Shown: in pieces, positions 22,908 through 32,042 of the stretch
Layout of the letters: each line of letters begins with the position of its first letter
How positions within the stretch are numbered: the first letter of the stretch is position 1
NCBI RefSeq assembly: GCF_014203665.1
Contig: NZ_JACHJN010000003.1
Span: 1-64,000, forward strand
Origin: Saccharothrix tamanrassetensis
GTDB taxonomy: Bacteria > Actinomycetota > Actinomycetes > Mycobacteriales > Pseudonocardiaceae
Length of the DNA: 64,000 nt
Direction of reading: 5' to 3'
Notes under the pieces: generated by a model
What the model was told of the DNA's origin: nothing
Databases searched by the model: none
The model's input: only the letters and a program-made list of their open reading frames with translations
Position numbers and translations under genes: made by a program

Positions 22908-23113
22908 TGCCGATCGTGGTGCGCATCGACGTCGAGCTGGCCAAGCGCAAGATGAGCGTGGGGGAGTTCGCCGAGCGGGTCGGGCTCACGCCGGCGAACG
23001 TGGCGGTGCTGAAGAACGGTCGGGCCAAGGCCGTCCGGTTCAGCACCCTGGAAGCCATGTGCCGGGTGCTCGAATGCCAGCCCGGCGACCTGCTCGAGTG
23101 GGTCGAGGAATAG
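22907..23113 (+). CDS. Small XRE/Cro-CI family regulator (YozG-like)
   Basis: A 68-residue single-HTH protein: MPIVVRIDVELAKRKMSVGEF, helix-turn-helix around GLTPANVAVLKNG, then RFSTLEAMCRVLECQPGDLLEW. It overlaps the DUF2975 stop codon by one base (TGATG) and so is translationally coupled. Proteins of this type probably autoregulate the pair; the dyad over the -35 at 22385-22411 is the likely site, by inference. Confidence 0.9.
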   Translation: MPIVVRIDVELAKRKMSVGEFAERVGLTPANVAVLKNGRAKAVRFSTLEAMCRVLECQPGDLLEWVEE

Positions 23114-23197
23114 CGGGACGCGGCACGGGAGCGGGGAGCACGCCCTGATCCGCCGAGGCGCTCGCCGCGGTCGTGCTCCGCGCCGCCGGTCAAGGGG

Positions 23198-23791
23198 TCA
23201 CGCCCGGTCGCCGACCTCCCTGGCGGTCCGCTCCAGGCGGTCGCGGTAGTCCTCCCACCAGGGCTCGTCGCCCCCGGCCAGGTTGTCGTTGTCGGCTCGC
23301 AGGCCGGCGGTGCCGTCGATCAGCTCGCGCACGATGTCGGCGTGGCCGGCGTGGCGGTTCGTCTCGGCGATCAGGTGGACCAGGACGCGGTGCAGGGTCA
23401 CCCGGCGGCGGTCCTCCGGCCACCACGGGACGCTGCCGGGGGCGTCCAGGTCCAGTTCGTCGATGGTGCGGTCCGCGTGGGACCGGACTCGGCGGTAGAG
23501 GGCGAGGACGTCCTCGCGGGACTCGTCGGCGGTCGCCCACATGTCGGCGTTGGGCTCGGCGTCCTCCGACATCCAGGGCAGGTCCTCGGGGAACGGGCGG
23601 CCGAACGTGTCGCCGAAGTAGCCCGCCTCGACCCCGGCCAGGTGCTTGACCAGGCCCAGCAGGTTGGTGCCGGTGGGGGTGAGGGGTCGGCGGACGTGGT
23701 ACTCGGACAGGCCGTCGAGCTTCCACAGCAGGGCGTCGCGGGCGGTGTCCAGGTAGTGCTGGAGGTCCGCCTTGGCTTCCGGTCCGGTCAT
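23198..23791 (-). CDS. DinB-family protein (DUF664)
   Basis: A 197-residue four-helix-bundle protein of the DinB/YfiT type. Putative metal-ligand histidines are in LVKHLAGVEAGYFG near residue 50 and in HLIAETNRHAGHADIVRE near 140-155. Such proteins include thiol-dependent metalloenzymes (mycothiol or bacillithiol S-transferases); the reaction is not known here. ATG start. It is convergent with the XRE gene. Confidence 0.85.
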   Translation of the reverse strand: MTGPEAKADLQHYLDTARDALLWKLDGLSEYHVRRPLTPTGTNLLGLVKHLAGVEAGYFGDTFGRPFPEDLPWMSEDAEPNADMWATADESREDVLALYRRVRSHADRTIDELDLDAPGSVPWWPEDRRRVTLHRVLVHLIAETNRHAGHADIVRELIDGTAGLRADNDNLAGGDEPWWEDYRDRLERTAREVGDRA

Positions 23792-23827
23792 GGGGGCAGC
23801 ATCCCAGGCGGGTACGACAGTCCGGGG

Positions 23828-24124
23828 TCAGTGGAGCAGGAGCTTGGCGTCGGCCGCGTCCGCGGGCCACACGAGCAGGCGGTGGATGTCGCCGCGGCGC
23901 ACGACCGTGGTCCTGATGCCCGCCTCGCGCAGGCGTCCGGCGAGGACGTCCGCGGCCTCGCCGGTGGGTACCGCGGCCACTTCACTGAGCAGGCCGAAGT
24001 CCTCTCCGGTGTAATCGGGGACGGCACGTCGGTCGTTGCCGAACGCCCAGCGCAGCACGAGCGCCAGGGCGGTCAGGACCACGACCAGGAGCAGGGTCTG
24101 GGTGAGCGCGGTCACGGCGTCCAT
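23828..24124 (-). CDS. Small membrane-anchored protein, unknown
   Basis: A 98-residue protein with one N-terminal helix (about 5-27) followed by a soluble domain, FGLLSEVAAVPTGEAADVLAG, resembling small DUF2007-like folds, although I am not sure of the family. ATG start, same strand as and upstream of the DinB-like gene. It is divergent from meaA across 92 bp that include the degenerate 16-bp operator. Confidence 0.6.
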   Translation of the reverse strand: MDAVTALTQTLLLVVVLTALALVLRWAFGNDRRAVPDYTGEDFGLLSEVAAVPTGEAADVLAGRLREAGIRTTVVRRGDIHRLLVWPADAADAKLLLH

Positions 24125-24170
24125 GCTCCTCCGGCACCGATTCAGTGAGCAACGGCACGCCGGCGGCTGT

Positions 24171-24186
24171 GTTACTCGTCAGTACG
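24171..24186. promoter_or_regulatory. Degenerate copy of shared 16-bp operator upstream of meaA
   Basis: GTTACTCGTCAGTACG is a weaker match to GTTACTG-TT-CAGTAAC, found intact at 40059. It is 30 nt upstream of the meaA start. The left half-site is nearly perfect; the right half-site ends ACG instead of AAC. Confidence 0.5.
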
Positions 24187-24216
24187 CTACGGGGGACGAA
24201 CTCGTAGGAGGTTGCC

Positions 24217-26208
24217 GTGCCGTACCCGGCCGACGGTGAGCGCGACCGCCCGTGGGTGATGCGCACCTACGCGGGCCACTCCAGCGCCACCGCGTCCAAC
24301 GAGCTCTACCGCCGCAACCTCGCCAAGGGGCAGACCGGGCTGTCCGTGGCGTTCGACCTGCCGACGCAGACCGGCTACGACCCCGACGACGAGCTGGCCA
24401 AGGGCGAGGTGGGCAAGGTCGGCGTGCCGATCGGCCACATCGGCGACATGCGGCAGCTGTTCGACCGGATCCCGCTGGCCGAGGCCAACACGTCCATGAC
24501 GATCAACGCGACCGCCATGTGGCTGCTCGCGCTGTACGTCAGCGTCGCGGAGGAGCAGGGCGCGGACCGCGCCGCGCTGTCCGGCACGACGCAGAACGAC
24601 ATCATCAAGGAGTACCTGTCCCGGGGCACTTACGTGTTCCCGCCCGGCCCGAGCCTGCGGCTGATCACCGACATGGTGGCGTGGACCGTGTCGAACGTGC
24701 CGAAGTGGAACCCGATCAACATCTGCTCGTACCACCTCCAGGAGGTGGGCGCGACGCCGGCGCAGGAGATCGCCTACTCGATGTCCACCGCGATCGCCGT
24801 GCTGGACTCGGTGTTCGACTCCGGGCAGGTGCCCGAGGAGCGGCGCGGCGAGGTGGTCGCGCGCATCTCGTTCTTCGTGAACGCCGGGGTGCGGTTCGTC
24901 GAGGAGATGTGCAAGATGCGGGCGTTCGTCCGGTTGTGGGACGAGATCACCCGCGACCGGTACGGCATCGAGAACCCGAAGCACCGGCGGTTCCGGTACG
25001 GCGTGCAGGTCAACTCGCTGGGGCTGACCGAGGCCCAGCCGGAGAACAACGTCCAGCGGATCGTGCTGGAGATGCTCGCGGTGTCGCTGTCCCGCGACGC
25101 CCGCGCCCGCGCGATCCAGCTGCCCGCGTGGAACGAGGCCCTGGGCCTGCCCCGGCCGTGGGACCAGCAGTGGGCGCTGCGGATGCAGCAGGTGCTGGCC
25201 TACGAGACGGACCTGCTGGAGTACGAGGACATCTTCGACGGTTCCCGGGTCGTCGAGGCCAAGGTCGACGAGATCCTGGCCGGTGCGCGGGCCGAGATCG
25301 ACCGCGTGCAGGCGATGGGCGGCGCGGTGGCGGCCGTCGAGTCCGGGTACATGAAGTCGGCGTTGGTGTCGTCGCTGGCCGAACGGCGGCGGCGGGTCGA
25401 GTCCGGCGAGGACGTCGTGGTGGGCGTGAACAAGTTCACCACCACCGCCCCGTCGCCGTTGCAGGTCGAGGGCGCCCAGGCGATCGAGACCATCGACCCG
25501 GTCGTGGAGCAGCGCGCGGTGGACGCCATCCGGGAGTGGCGCGAGTCCCGCGACACCGCCCTGGTCGAGTCCACTTTGGACGCTTTGCGGGCGGCGGCCG
25601 AGACCGACCGGAACCTGGTCGAGGCCACCATCGCGTGTGCCCGGGCCGGGGTGACGACCGGCGAGTGGGCGTCCGCGCTGCGCGGGGCGTTCGGCGAGTA
25701 CCGCGCGCCCACCGGGGTTTCCGCCGCATCGGCGTCGGGTGAGTCGGGCGCGGAGATCGCCCGGGTGCGGGAACGGGTCCGGGCGACCGGCGAGGAGCTG
25801 GGCGAGCGGTTGCGGATCCTGGTGGGCAAGCCGGGGTTGGACGGGCACTCGAACGGCGCGGAGCAGGTCGCCGTCCGGGCGCGCGACGTCGGTTTCGAGG
25901 TCGTGTACCAGGGGATCCGGCTGACGCCGGCGCAGATCGTCGCAGCGGCGGTGCAGGAGGACGTGCACGTGGTCGGCCTGTCCATCCTGTCCGGCTCGCA
26001 CCTGGAGGTCGTGCCGGCGGTGGTCGACGGGCTGCGGGCGGCGGGGGCCGGTGACGTGCCGGTCATCGTCGGGGGCATCGTGCCGCCCGACGACGCCGAC
26101 AAGCTCCGCGAACGCGGCATCGCCCGGGTGTTCACGCCCAAGGACTACGAGCTGACCCAGATCATGGACGAGATCGTCACCGTGGTGCGCGAAGCCAACG
26201 GTCTGTGA
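24217..26208 (+). CDS. meaA: Adenosylcobalamin-dependent acyl-CoA mutase MeaA (ethylmalonyl-CoA mutase type)
   Basis: A 663-residue single-chain mutase. The N-terminal TIM-barrel domain (about 1-510) has the substrate region DLPTQTGYDPDD. The C-terminal B12-binding domain (about 525-660) has the cobalt-ligand motif DGHSNG (Asp542, His544, Gly547) and the later VVGLSILSGSH and VIVGG. Its length and start RPWVMRTYAGHSSA match MeaA/Ecm rather than MutA/MutB. In the ethylmalonyl-CoA pathway Ecm converts ethylmalonyl-CoA to methylsuccinyl-CoA. GTG start with TAGGAGG upstream. Partners in the window: the adenosyltransferase (20351), MeaB (56967), epimerase and Ccr. Confidence 0.93.
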   Translation: MPYPADGERDRPWVMRTYAGHSSATASNELYRRNLAKGQTGLSVAFDLPTQTGYDPDDELAKGEVGKVGVPIGHIGDMRQLFDRIPLAEANTSMTINATAMWLLALYVSVAEEQGADRAALSGTTQNDIIKEYLSRGTYVFPPGPSLRLITDMVAWTVSNVPKWNPINICSYHLQEVGATPAQEIAYSMSTAIAVLDSVFDSGQVPEERRGEVVARISFFVNAGVRFVEEMCKMRAFVRLWDEITRDRYGIENPKHRRFRYGVQVNSLGLTEAQPENNVQRIVLEMLAVSLSRDARARAIQLPAWNEALGLPRPWDQQWALRMQQVLAYETDLLEYEDIFDGSRVVEAKVDEILAGARAEIDRVQAMGGAVAAVESGYMKSALVSSLAERRRRVESGEDVVVGVNKFTTTAPSPLQVEGAQAIETIDPVVEQRAVDAIREWRESRDTALVESTLDALRAAAETDRNLVEATIACARAGVTTGEWASALRGAFGEYRAPTGVSAASASGESGAEIARVRERVRATGEELGERLRILVGKPGLDGHSNGAEQVAVRARDVGFEVVYQGIRLTPAQIVAAAVQEDVHVVGLSILSGSHLEVVPAVVDGLRAAGAGDVPVIVGGIVPPDDADKLRERGIARVFTPKDYELTQIMDEIVTVVREANGL

Positions 26209-26722
26209 CGTCCTTCGTGGACACGATCTCGGCGAAGCCGCCGCCGCGCAGGTTCGTGGCGGTGGCTCGGGCGAGCTGGTCGGCGGTGAGGTCCTCCAGG
26301 TCGAACGTGAACGTGGCGTCCACGACCACTTCCACGCGGTAGCCCAGGTTTCCGCCGACGCGGGCGGTGGTCTCGACGCACATGTTCGTCTGGATGCCCG
26401 CGAGCACGATGTGGGTGATGCCGCGATCGGTCAGCCACGCGTGCAGGTCCGCTTCGCCGTGGAACGCCGAGTTGACCTTCTTCGCGAAGACGAGGTCGGG
26501 CACGGCGTCGTCGAGCTCGGGCTTGAACCGGTTGCCGTCCTGGCCGCGGTGCAGCGGTGAGCCGGGCTCGGTGGAGTCGTGCCGTACCAGCACGAGCGGG
26601 CCGTGCCAGGCGTCGACCAGAGCGGCGATGTTGCCCTCGGCATCCGGGTTGTTGCGGTTGCCGAACGCCGGATCGTCGAAGCCGCGCTGCACGTCGATGA
26701 TGACCAGTGCCGTGTTCGTCAT
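26177..26722 (-). CDS. Isochorismatase-family cysteine hydrolase
   Basis: A 181-residue alpha/beta hydrolase of the isochorismatase/nicotinamidase superfamily. The catalytic triad is visible: Asp10 in VIIDVQ, Lys in VFAKKVNSAF, and Cys115 in NMCVETTAR. The substrate cannot be told. ATG at 26722; its 3' end overlaps the convergent meaA end by 32 bp. It is divergent from the GlxA-type regulator at 26795 with a 72-bp shared upstream region, suggesting control by it. Confidence 0.9.
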   Translation of the reverse strand: MTNTALVIIDVQRGFDDPAFGNRNNPDAEGNIAALVDAWHGPLVLVRHDSTEPGSPLHRGQDGNRFKPELDDAVPDLVFAKKVNSAFHGEADLHAWLTDRGITHIVLAGIQTNMCVETTARVGGNLGYRVEVVVDATFTFDLEDLTADQLARATATNLRGGGFAEIVSTKDVTDRWLRAPR

Positions 26723-26794
26723 GACGTCGATGGTGGTGCGCGCGGGACCGTTCCGGGGAGTGGCAGAAGCGGCGCGATCCGATACATTCCTGCC

Positions 26795-27745
26795 ATGCGC
26801 ACGGTGGGTGTCCTGGTGTTGCCCGGCAGTCGGGTGTTCGACATCTCGGTGGTCGGCGAGGTGTGGGCGGTGGACCGGGCCGATTCCGGGGTCGGGCCGT
26901 TCGAGCTGCGGCTGTGCGCGCCGGGACGGGTGGCCACTCCGGTGCAACCGCTCGGCGTCGTCCCGGCCACGCACGGGCTCTCCGGGTTGCGCGGGTGCGA
27001 TCTGGTCGTCGTGCCGGGGCGGGCGGACCCGCTCGCGGACGTGCCGCGGAGCGTGGTGAAGGCGTTGCGGGCGTTCGACGGCACGGTCGCGGCGTTGTGC
27101 TCCGGTGCGTTCACGTTGGCCGAGGCGGGAATGCTGGACGGCCGGGAGGCGACCACGCACTGGCGGCTGCTGGATGCGCTGGAGGGCAGGGCTCCGCGCG
27201 CGAAGGTGTTGCGGGACGTGCTGTTCGCCGACCAGGGCGACGTGCTGACCTCCGCCGGGGTCGTCGGGGGACTCGACCTCTGCCTGCACCTGGTGCGTCG
27301 GGCGCACGGCGCGGACGTGGCCGCGGCCCTGGCCCGCCGGCTGGTGATGCCGCCGACGCGGGAAGGCGGCCAACGCCAGTACGTCGAGCCGCCGTTGCCG
27401 CGCAAGGCGCACCGGGGAGGCGTTTCGTCCACTGTGGACTGGGCGGTGGACCGGCTGGCCGAACCCATCGGCGTCCCGGACCTCGCCGGGCACGCCGGGC
27501 TGAGCGAGCGGACGTTCCACCGGGTGTTCCTGGCCGCCACCGGCAGCACGCCGGGGCGGTGGCTCCAGGCCCAGCGGGTGCTGCTCGCGCAACGACTGCT
27601 GGAGACCACGGACCTGCCGGTGCACCGGGTCGCCGAACGATCCGGTCTCGGCACGGCCGCGAACCTGCGGCGGCGGCTGCGGGCCGAGCTCGGGGTCGCG
27701 CCGGATGCCTACCGCCGCACTTTCCGCGTGCCTACGGCGTCGTGA
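26795..27745 (+). CDS. GlxA-type AraC-family transcriptional regulator
   Basis: A 316-residue protein with an N-terminal DJ-1/PfpI-like domain (about 1-170; VPGRADP and the cysteine elbow AALCSGAFTLAEAG) and a C-terminal AraC double HTH (about 215-312; LAGHAGLSERTFHRVF and GTAANLRRRLRAELG). ATG at 26795. It is divergent from the isochorismatase-like hydrolase. The C-terminal end overlaps the following opposite-strand lipoprotein gene by 14 bp. Confidence 0.93.
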   Translation: MRTVGVLVLPGSRVFDISVVGEVWAVDRADSGVGPFELRLCAPGRVATPVQPLGVVPATHGLSGLRGCDLVVVPGRADPLADVPRSVVKALRAFDGTVAALCSGAFTLAEAGMLDGREATTHWRLLDALEGRAPRAKVLRDVLFADQGDVLTSAGVVGGLDLCLHLVRRAHGADVAAALARRLVMPPTREGGQRQYVEPPLPRKAHRGGVSSTVDWAVDRLAEPIGVPDLAGHAGLSERTFHRVFLAATGSTPGRWLQAQRVLLAQRLLETTDLPVHRVAERSGLGTAANLRRRLRAELGVAPDAYRRTFRVPTAS

Positions 27746-28604
27746 CGGCGATGACGCCGCCGTCGCCGTCCACGAGCAGCCGGTTGCCCAGCGGCTCGGC
27801 CAACTTCACCTGGTAGGGCTGGGTTTTCAGCACCAGGGTGCGCGGGCAGTCGCCCACCGTGCCGATCGTGCGCAGCGAGACCGCCACGGCCGTGCGGGTC
27901 TCGGCGACCACCGGCTCGTTGCGCGCGGGCGCGTCACCTGGGCACGGGTCGGGTGCCGACGCCATGGGCACGGTCAGGTCCGCGCCGGTGCCGCTCGCCG
28001 GGCCCGCGACGATCGCCGGGCGGACCTCGCCGGGCTTCCAGAACGCGTCCGGCCGCAACGCGGGCCACGCGACGACACTGCCCGCCTCGGTGGTGAACCG
28101 CCACGCGGGCAGCGCCCGGCGGCCCCGGTCGGTGGGGAACTCGGCGCTGCCGAACTCGACGGCGACCAGCTTCACCGGCGGCGCGGGCGCGGTGGTCGTC
28201 CCGGCACCCGGCGTCGTGGTCGGCGGCGTGGCGCTGGGCGGACCGGCCGCAGGCACCTCCGCCTGCCGGGCCATCGCCCCCAGCGCGTCGGCCACCGGGA
28301 TGAACGGCAGCGTCGCCGGCCCGTCCGGCAGGGTGACCCGCGCGGGCTCCGGCGTGGCGGGGTGCGGTCCGGCGAACTCGAACGCGCCGCTGTGCGACCC
28401 GAGCTTCTCGTCACCGCTCGCGAACCCGTCCACGACCGCCAGGACCGGACCGACCAGCACGATCGGCCTCGGCGACGCCGCCACCGGGAAGTCGGCCGGC
28501 GGCGGGGCGGCCGGTCGCACCTGCCCGCCGGGCGTACCGTCGCCGTGGGTGGCGGTCCCGCAGCCGGTGAGCAGCACGGCCAACGCGAGCACTCGCAGTC
28601 TCAT
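27732..28604 (-). CDS. Predicted lipoprotein, unknown function
   Basis: A 290-residue exported protein with signal MRLRVLALAVLLTGC, a clear lipobox with Cys15. A Pro/Ala-rich linker with PPTTTPGAGTTTAPAPP divides two folded parts near residue 130. I do not recognise the family. It starts 56 bp from the divergent enoyl-CoA hydratase-like gene. Likely anchored on the outer face of the cytoplasmic membrane. Confidence 0.75.
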   Translation of the reverse strand: MRLRVLALAVLLTGCGTATHGDGTPGGQVRPAAPPPADFPVAASPRPIVLVGPVLAVVDGFASGDEKLGSHSGAFEFAGPHPATPEPARVTLPDGPATLPFIPVADALGAMARQAEVPAAGPPSATPPTTTPGAGTTTAPAPPVKLVAVEFGSAEFPTDRGRRALPAWRFTTEAGSVVAWPALRPDAFWKPGEVRPAIVAGPASGTGADLTVPMASAPDPCPGDAPARNEPVVAETRTAVAVSLRTIGTVGDCPRTLVLKTQPYQVKLAEPLGNRLLVDGDGGVIAVTTP

Positions 28605-28660
28605 ACCGCCAGGACGGAGTGCCCCGAGCGCGCGGTTGCACCGCCCACTACGGTCGGCAC

Positions 28661-29434
28661 ATGGCCGAATACCAGCACATTCGCGTCGAACGGGCGGACG
28701 ACGTCGTCCGCGTCACGATGGACCGGGCGCAGAAGCGCAACTCGCTGTCCGCCGACCACCTCGCCGAACTGCTGGCGGCGTTCCGCTCGATCGCCGCCAC
28801 CGACGCCGCGGGCGTGGTCCTGGCCGGTGAGGGCCCGGTGTTCTCCGCCGGCCACGACTTCGCCGACGTCGCCGCCCGCGACCTGGAAGGCGTCCGTGAC
28901 CTGCTCACCCTGTGCACCGACCTCATGCGCACCATCGAGTCCGTACCGCAGGTGGTGATCGCGCGGGTGCACGGCCTGGCCACCGCCGCGGGCTGCCAAC
29001 TGGTCGCCTCGTGCGACCTGGCGGTGGCGTCCGAGGACGCGGGGTTCGCGCTGCCCGGCGGCAAAGCCGGTTGGTTCTGCCACACCCCGGCGGTACCGGT
29101 GGCGCGGGCCGTGGGGCGCAAGCGGCTGATGGAGCTGGCGCTGACCGGCGACGCGATCGACGCGCGCACCGCCGAGCAGTGGGGGCTGGTGAACCGGGTG
29201 GTGCCGGCCGACGAACTGGACGAGGCCGTGGACGACCTGATGCGCCGCGCCACCAGGGGCAGCCGAGCCAGCAAGGCGTTGGGCAAGCAGACCCTGTACG
29301 CCCAACTGGACCGACCGGAGGCGGACGCCTACGCCATCGCGCTGGAGGTGATGGCCGCCGCCTCGCAGACCCCGGCCGCGAAGGAGAGCATGGCGTCGTT
29401 CCTGGAGAAGCGCTCAGCGGAGTGGGCCGACTAG
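28661..29434 (+). CDS. Enoyl-CoA hydratase/isomerase family protein
   Basis: A 257-residue crotonase-fold protein. The oxyanion-hole segment FSAGHDFADV is near residue 64 and HGLATAAGCQLVASCDLAVA near 105. The canonical catalytic Glu of GCEL is Gln here (GCQL), as in ECHDC3-like proteins, so classical hydratase activity is doubtful. ATG at 28661. Monocistronic, closed by a hairpin. No copy of the 16-bp operator lies upstream, unlike the other acyl-CoA genes nearby. Confidence 0.88.
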   Translation: MAEYQHIRVERADDVVRVTMDRAQKRNSLSADHLAELLAAFRSIAATDAAGVVLAGEGPVFSAGHDFADVAARDLEGVRDLLTLCTDLMRTIESVPQVVIARVHGLATAAGCQLVASCDLAVASEDAGFALPGGKAGWFCHTPAVPVARAVGRKRLMELALTGDAIDARTAEQWGLVNRVVPADELDEAVDDLMRRATRGSRASKALGKQTLYAQLDRPEADAYAIALEVMAAASQTPAAKESMASFLEKRSAEWAD

Positions 29435-29448
29435 ACCCCGGATCCGAT

Positions 29449-29484
29449 CTCCCGGCCCCTGGTGTGTCGTTTCGGGGCCGGGAG
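29449..29484 (+). terminator. Terminator hairpin after enoyl-CoA hydratase-like gene
   Basis: An 11-bp perfect stem CTCCCGGCCCC (29449-29459) with 29474-29484 and a 14-nt loop lies 14 nt after the stop. It sits between convergent genes, so it may also serve the GNAT operon on the other strand. Confidence 0.65.
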
Positions 29485-29564
29485 CCGCGGTGTCGTTCGG
29501 GGGCCTCTGCGCCGGCACGGCGAGCGCCGAGTCGGGCACGATGGTGCGGTCGGACCGGGTGGGC

Positions 29565-30080
29565 TCAGATCCTCCTGTAGAACAACGTCGTCGGGCGCAG
29601 GGTGCCGTCCGGGTCGGCCGCGTAGTCCGGGATCACGCCGACCTCCGTCCAGCCCGCCGACCGGTACAGCGACTCGGCGGCGGAGCCGGTCCGGGTGTCC
29701 AGGGTGAGCAGGGTCGCACCGCGGTCCGCCGCGCCCTTCTCGGCAGCGGCCAGCAGTTCCCGGCCGAGGCCGCAGCCCCTCATCCGGCGCAGCACGACGA
29801 GCTTGGCGATCTCGGCGCGGTGCGTGCCGTTGAGCGCGGAGGCGAACCGGACCTGCACGGTGCCGACGACCCGGCCGCCGGTGCGGGCGACCCACACCGC
29901 CGGCACGCCGTTCGCCACGGCCGCCGCCCGCGCCCGCCACCACGACACGGCGTGCGGGCGTGGCAGCGGGTCGAGGAAGCCGATGGACGCACCGTCCGCC
30001 ACGGCGTCGCCGAGCACTTCGGCCGGCTCTTCGGCGTCCGCCGGCACGTCGGCGGACAGCAGCTCCACGATCTCGGTCAC
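29565..30080 (-). CDS. GNAT-family N-acetyltransferase
   Basis: A 171-residue acetyltransferase. The acetyl-CoA loop is VVLRRMRGCGLGREL, preceded by VVGTVQVRF and followed by TLLTLDTRTGSAAE. GTG at 30080 overlaps the Nudix stop (GTGA), so it is translationally coupled. Last gene of a permease-Nudix-GNAT operon. The substrate is unknown; proteins with this architecture often acetylate small amines or antibiotics. Confidence 0.88.
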   Translation of the reverse strand: MTEIVELLSADVPADAEEPAEVLGDAVADGASIGFLDPLPRPHAVSWWRARAAAVANGVPAVWVARTGGRVVGTVQVRFASALNGTHRAEIAKLVVLRRMRGCGLGRELLAAAEKGAADRGATLLTLDTRTGSAAESLYRSAGWTEVGVIPDYAADPDGTLRPTTLFYRRI

Positions 30081-30613
30081 GGCTGGGCGTGCTCGTGCAG
30101 CAGGAGCAGGGTGTAGGCGGCGATCGACTGGGCGTCGGTGATCTCGCCGCGCGCGATCATCGCCTCGAACTCCGCGCGCGGGAACCACGCCGAGCGCATG
30201 TCCTGCTCCTCGTGCTCCCGCTCGTGGAAGCCCTCGGTGAGCCCGGTGGCCAGGAAGACCCGGCCGCGCTGGCTGGTCATGCCGGGCGCGACGTCGAGCA
30301 GGCCCAGTTCCACCAGCTTCCCGGCGCGCAGACCGGTCTCCTCCCGCAGCTCGCGCTCGGCCAGTGCGAACGGGTCCTCCTCGGCCCGTTCCGGGGCGGT
30401 GCCCTGGGGGAACTCCCAGCGCCTCATGCCCAGCGGGTACCGGAACTGCTCGACCAGCCGCAGCCGCTCCCCGTCCAGCGGGATGACCAGCGCGTAGTCG
30501 GGCTTGTCCACCACGCCGTAGATCCCGGTCGTGCCGTCCGCCCGCCGGATGGGGTCCTCGCGGACCGTCATCCACGGGTTCGCGTACACCTCACGCGATC
30601 CAAGGGTCTCCAC
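30077..30613 (-). CDS. Nudix hydrolase
   Basis: A 178-residue protein with the Nudix box GTAPERAEEDPFALAERELR followed by EETGL, and the downstream PGMTSQRGRVFLATGL typical of ADP-ribose/nucleoside-diphosphate-sugar pyrophosphatases. GTG at 30613 is preferred over 30619 because AAGGAG gives better spacing. It lies between an amino-acid permease and a GNAT, overlapping the latter by 4 bp. Confidence 0.88.
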   Translation of the reverse strand: METLGSREVYANPWMTVREDPIRRADGTTGIYGVVDKPDYALVIPLDGERLRLVEQFRYPLGMRRWEFPQGTAPERAEEDPFALAERELREETGLRAGKLVELGLLDVAPGMTSQRGRVFLATGLTEGFHEREHEEQDMRSAWFPRAEFEAMIARGEITDAQSIAAYTLLLLHEHAQP

Positions 30614-30615
30614 GA

Positions 30616-31986
30616 TCACTCTCCTTGTGCCAACGCCGAGTGGCGCCGTCCGTACCCGAAGTACACCACCAAGCCCACCACGGACCAGATGCCGAAGGCC
30701 GACCACGTGGCGGGCGCGAGCCCGGCCACCAGCAGCGCGCACATGCCCAGTCCGAGCAGCGGAACCACCGGCACCCACGGCGTGCGGAACCCGCGTGGCA
30801 GGTCCGGCCGGGTCCGGCGCAGCACGATCACCCCGATGTTGACCAGCCCGAACGCCACCAGCGTGCCGATGCTGGTGGCTTCCGCGAGTTGGCCGAGGGG
30901 CACCAGCGCGGCGAGCACCGCGACCACGACGCCGACGATCAGCGTGTTCGCCGTGGGCACCCGCCGGCGGCCGACGCGGGCGAACACCCTGGGCACCAGG
31001 CCGTCGCGGGACATCGCGACCAGCACCCGCGTCTGTCCGTACAGGACGGTCAGCACCACGGAGGCGATGGCGACCACCGCACCCGCCGAGAGGACCGTCG
31101 CGGGCCAGCTCTGGTTCGTGAGCTGCTGGAGCACGGTCGCCAGCGAGGCGTCCGATCCGGTGAGCACGTCCACCCCGGCCGCGCCCACGGCGGTCAGCGC
31201 CACCAGCACGTACACGACGGTCACGATCGCCAGGGAGATCACGATGGCGCGCGGCAGGTCCCGTTGCGGGTTCTTCGCCTCCTCGCCGGCCGTGGACGCG
31301 GCGTCGAAGCCGATGAAGGAGAAGAACACCAACGACGCCGCCCCGGTGATGCCGGCGATCCCGGCGGGCGCGAACGGCGTCAGGTTCTGCGTCCGGAACC
31401 CGAACACCGCGACCACCACGAAGAACACCAGCACGGCGACCTTGAGGGCCGTCGTCACGGTGGTGACCGCGGCGCTCTCCCTGACCCCGCCGAGCAGCAC
31501 GCCCATCGCCAGCAGCACGACGACCGCGGCGGGCAGGTTGACCACGCCGCCCGACAGCGCCTCCGGCAGCCGCACGCCCAGCGTGGCGTCCAGGAAGGCG
31601 TTGAGGTACCCGCTCCACCCGACCGCGACCGCCGCCACCGACACGCCGTACTCCAGCAGCAGGCACCACCCGCAGACCCACGCGACCAGCTCGCCGAGCG
31701 TGGCGTAGGTGTAGGAGTAGGCCGACCCGGACACCGGCACCGCGCCGGCGAGCTCGGCGTAGGACAGCGCGGAGAACAGCGCGGCGAGGCCGGCGACCAC
31801 GAACGACACCGCGACGGCCGGCCCGGCGACCGGCGCGGCCTGGCCGAGCACCACGAAGATCCCGGTGCCCAGCGTCGCGCCGACGGAGAGGGCGATCAGC
31901 GGCACCAGGCCGAGCGAGCGCCGCAACGACGTGTGCGCGCCCTCGTCGGCGATCCGTTCCACGGGCTTGGTGCGCAGGAGTGACAC
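30616..31986 (-). CDS. APC-family amino acid permease
   Basis: A 456-residue transporter with twelve or more hydrophobic helices. It has the APC entry motif [22 protein letters not shown] near residue 30 and [21 protein letters not shown] near 240, typical of cationic-amino-acid-like transporters. GTG at 31986 is chosen; an in-frame GTG at 32025 would add 13 residues. It lies just upstream of the Nudix gene and is divergent from nucS. Confidence 0.9.
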   Translation of the reverse strand: MSLLRTKPVERIADEGAHTSLRRSLGLVPLIALSVGATLGTGIFVVLGQAAPVAGPAVAVSFVVAGLAALFSALSYAELAGAVPVSGSAYSYTYATLGELVAWVCGWCLLLEYGVSVAAVAVGWSGYLNAFLDATLGVRLPEALSGGVVNLPAAVVVLLAMGVLLGGVRESAAVTTVTTALKVAVLVFFVVVAVFGFRTQNLTPFAPAGIAGITGAASLVFFSFIGFDAASTAGEEAKNPQRDLPRAIVISLAIVTVVYVLVALTAVGAAGVDVLTGSDASLATVLQQLTNQSWPATVLSAGAVVAIASVVLTVLYGQTRVLVAMSRDGLVPRVFARVGRRRVPTANTLIVGVVVAVLAALVPLGQLAEATSIGTLVAFGLVNIGVIVLRRTRPDLPRGFRTPWVPVVPLLGLGMCALLVAGLAPATWSAFGIWSVVGLVVYFGYGRRHSALAQGE

Positions 31987-32042
31987 GACGCCCGACGGTA
32001 CCTGCCGGTGGTTCGGCGCTCGCACCCCGTAGCCTGTCGGCC

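Noticed and set aside
24130-24216. A cobalamin riboswitch upstream of meaA.
   Set aside because: The gap is too short (92 bp) and no B12-box-like sequence is visible.
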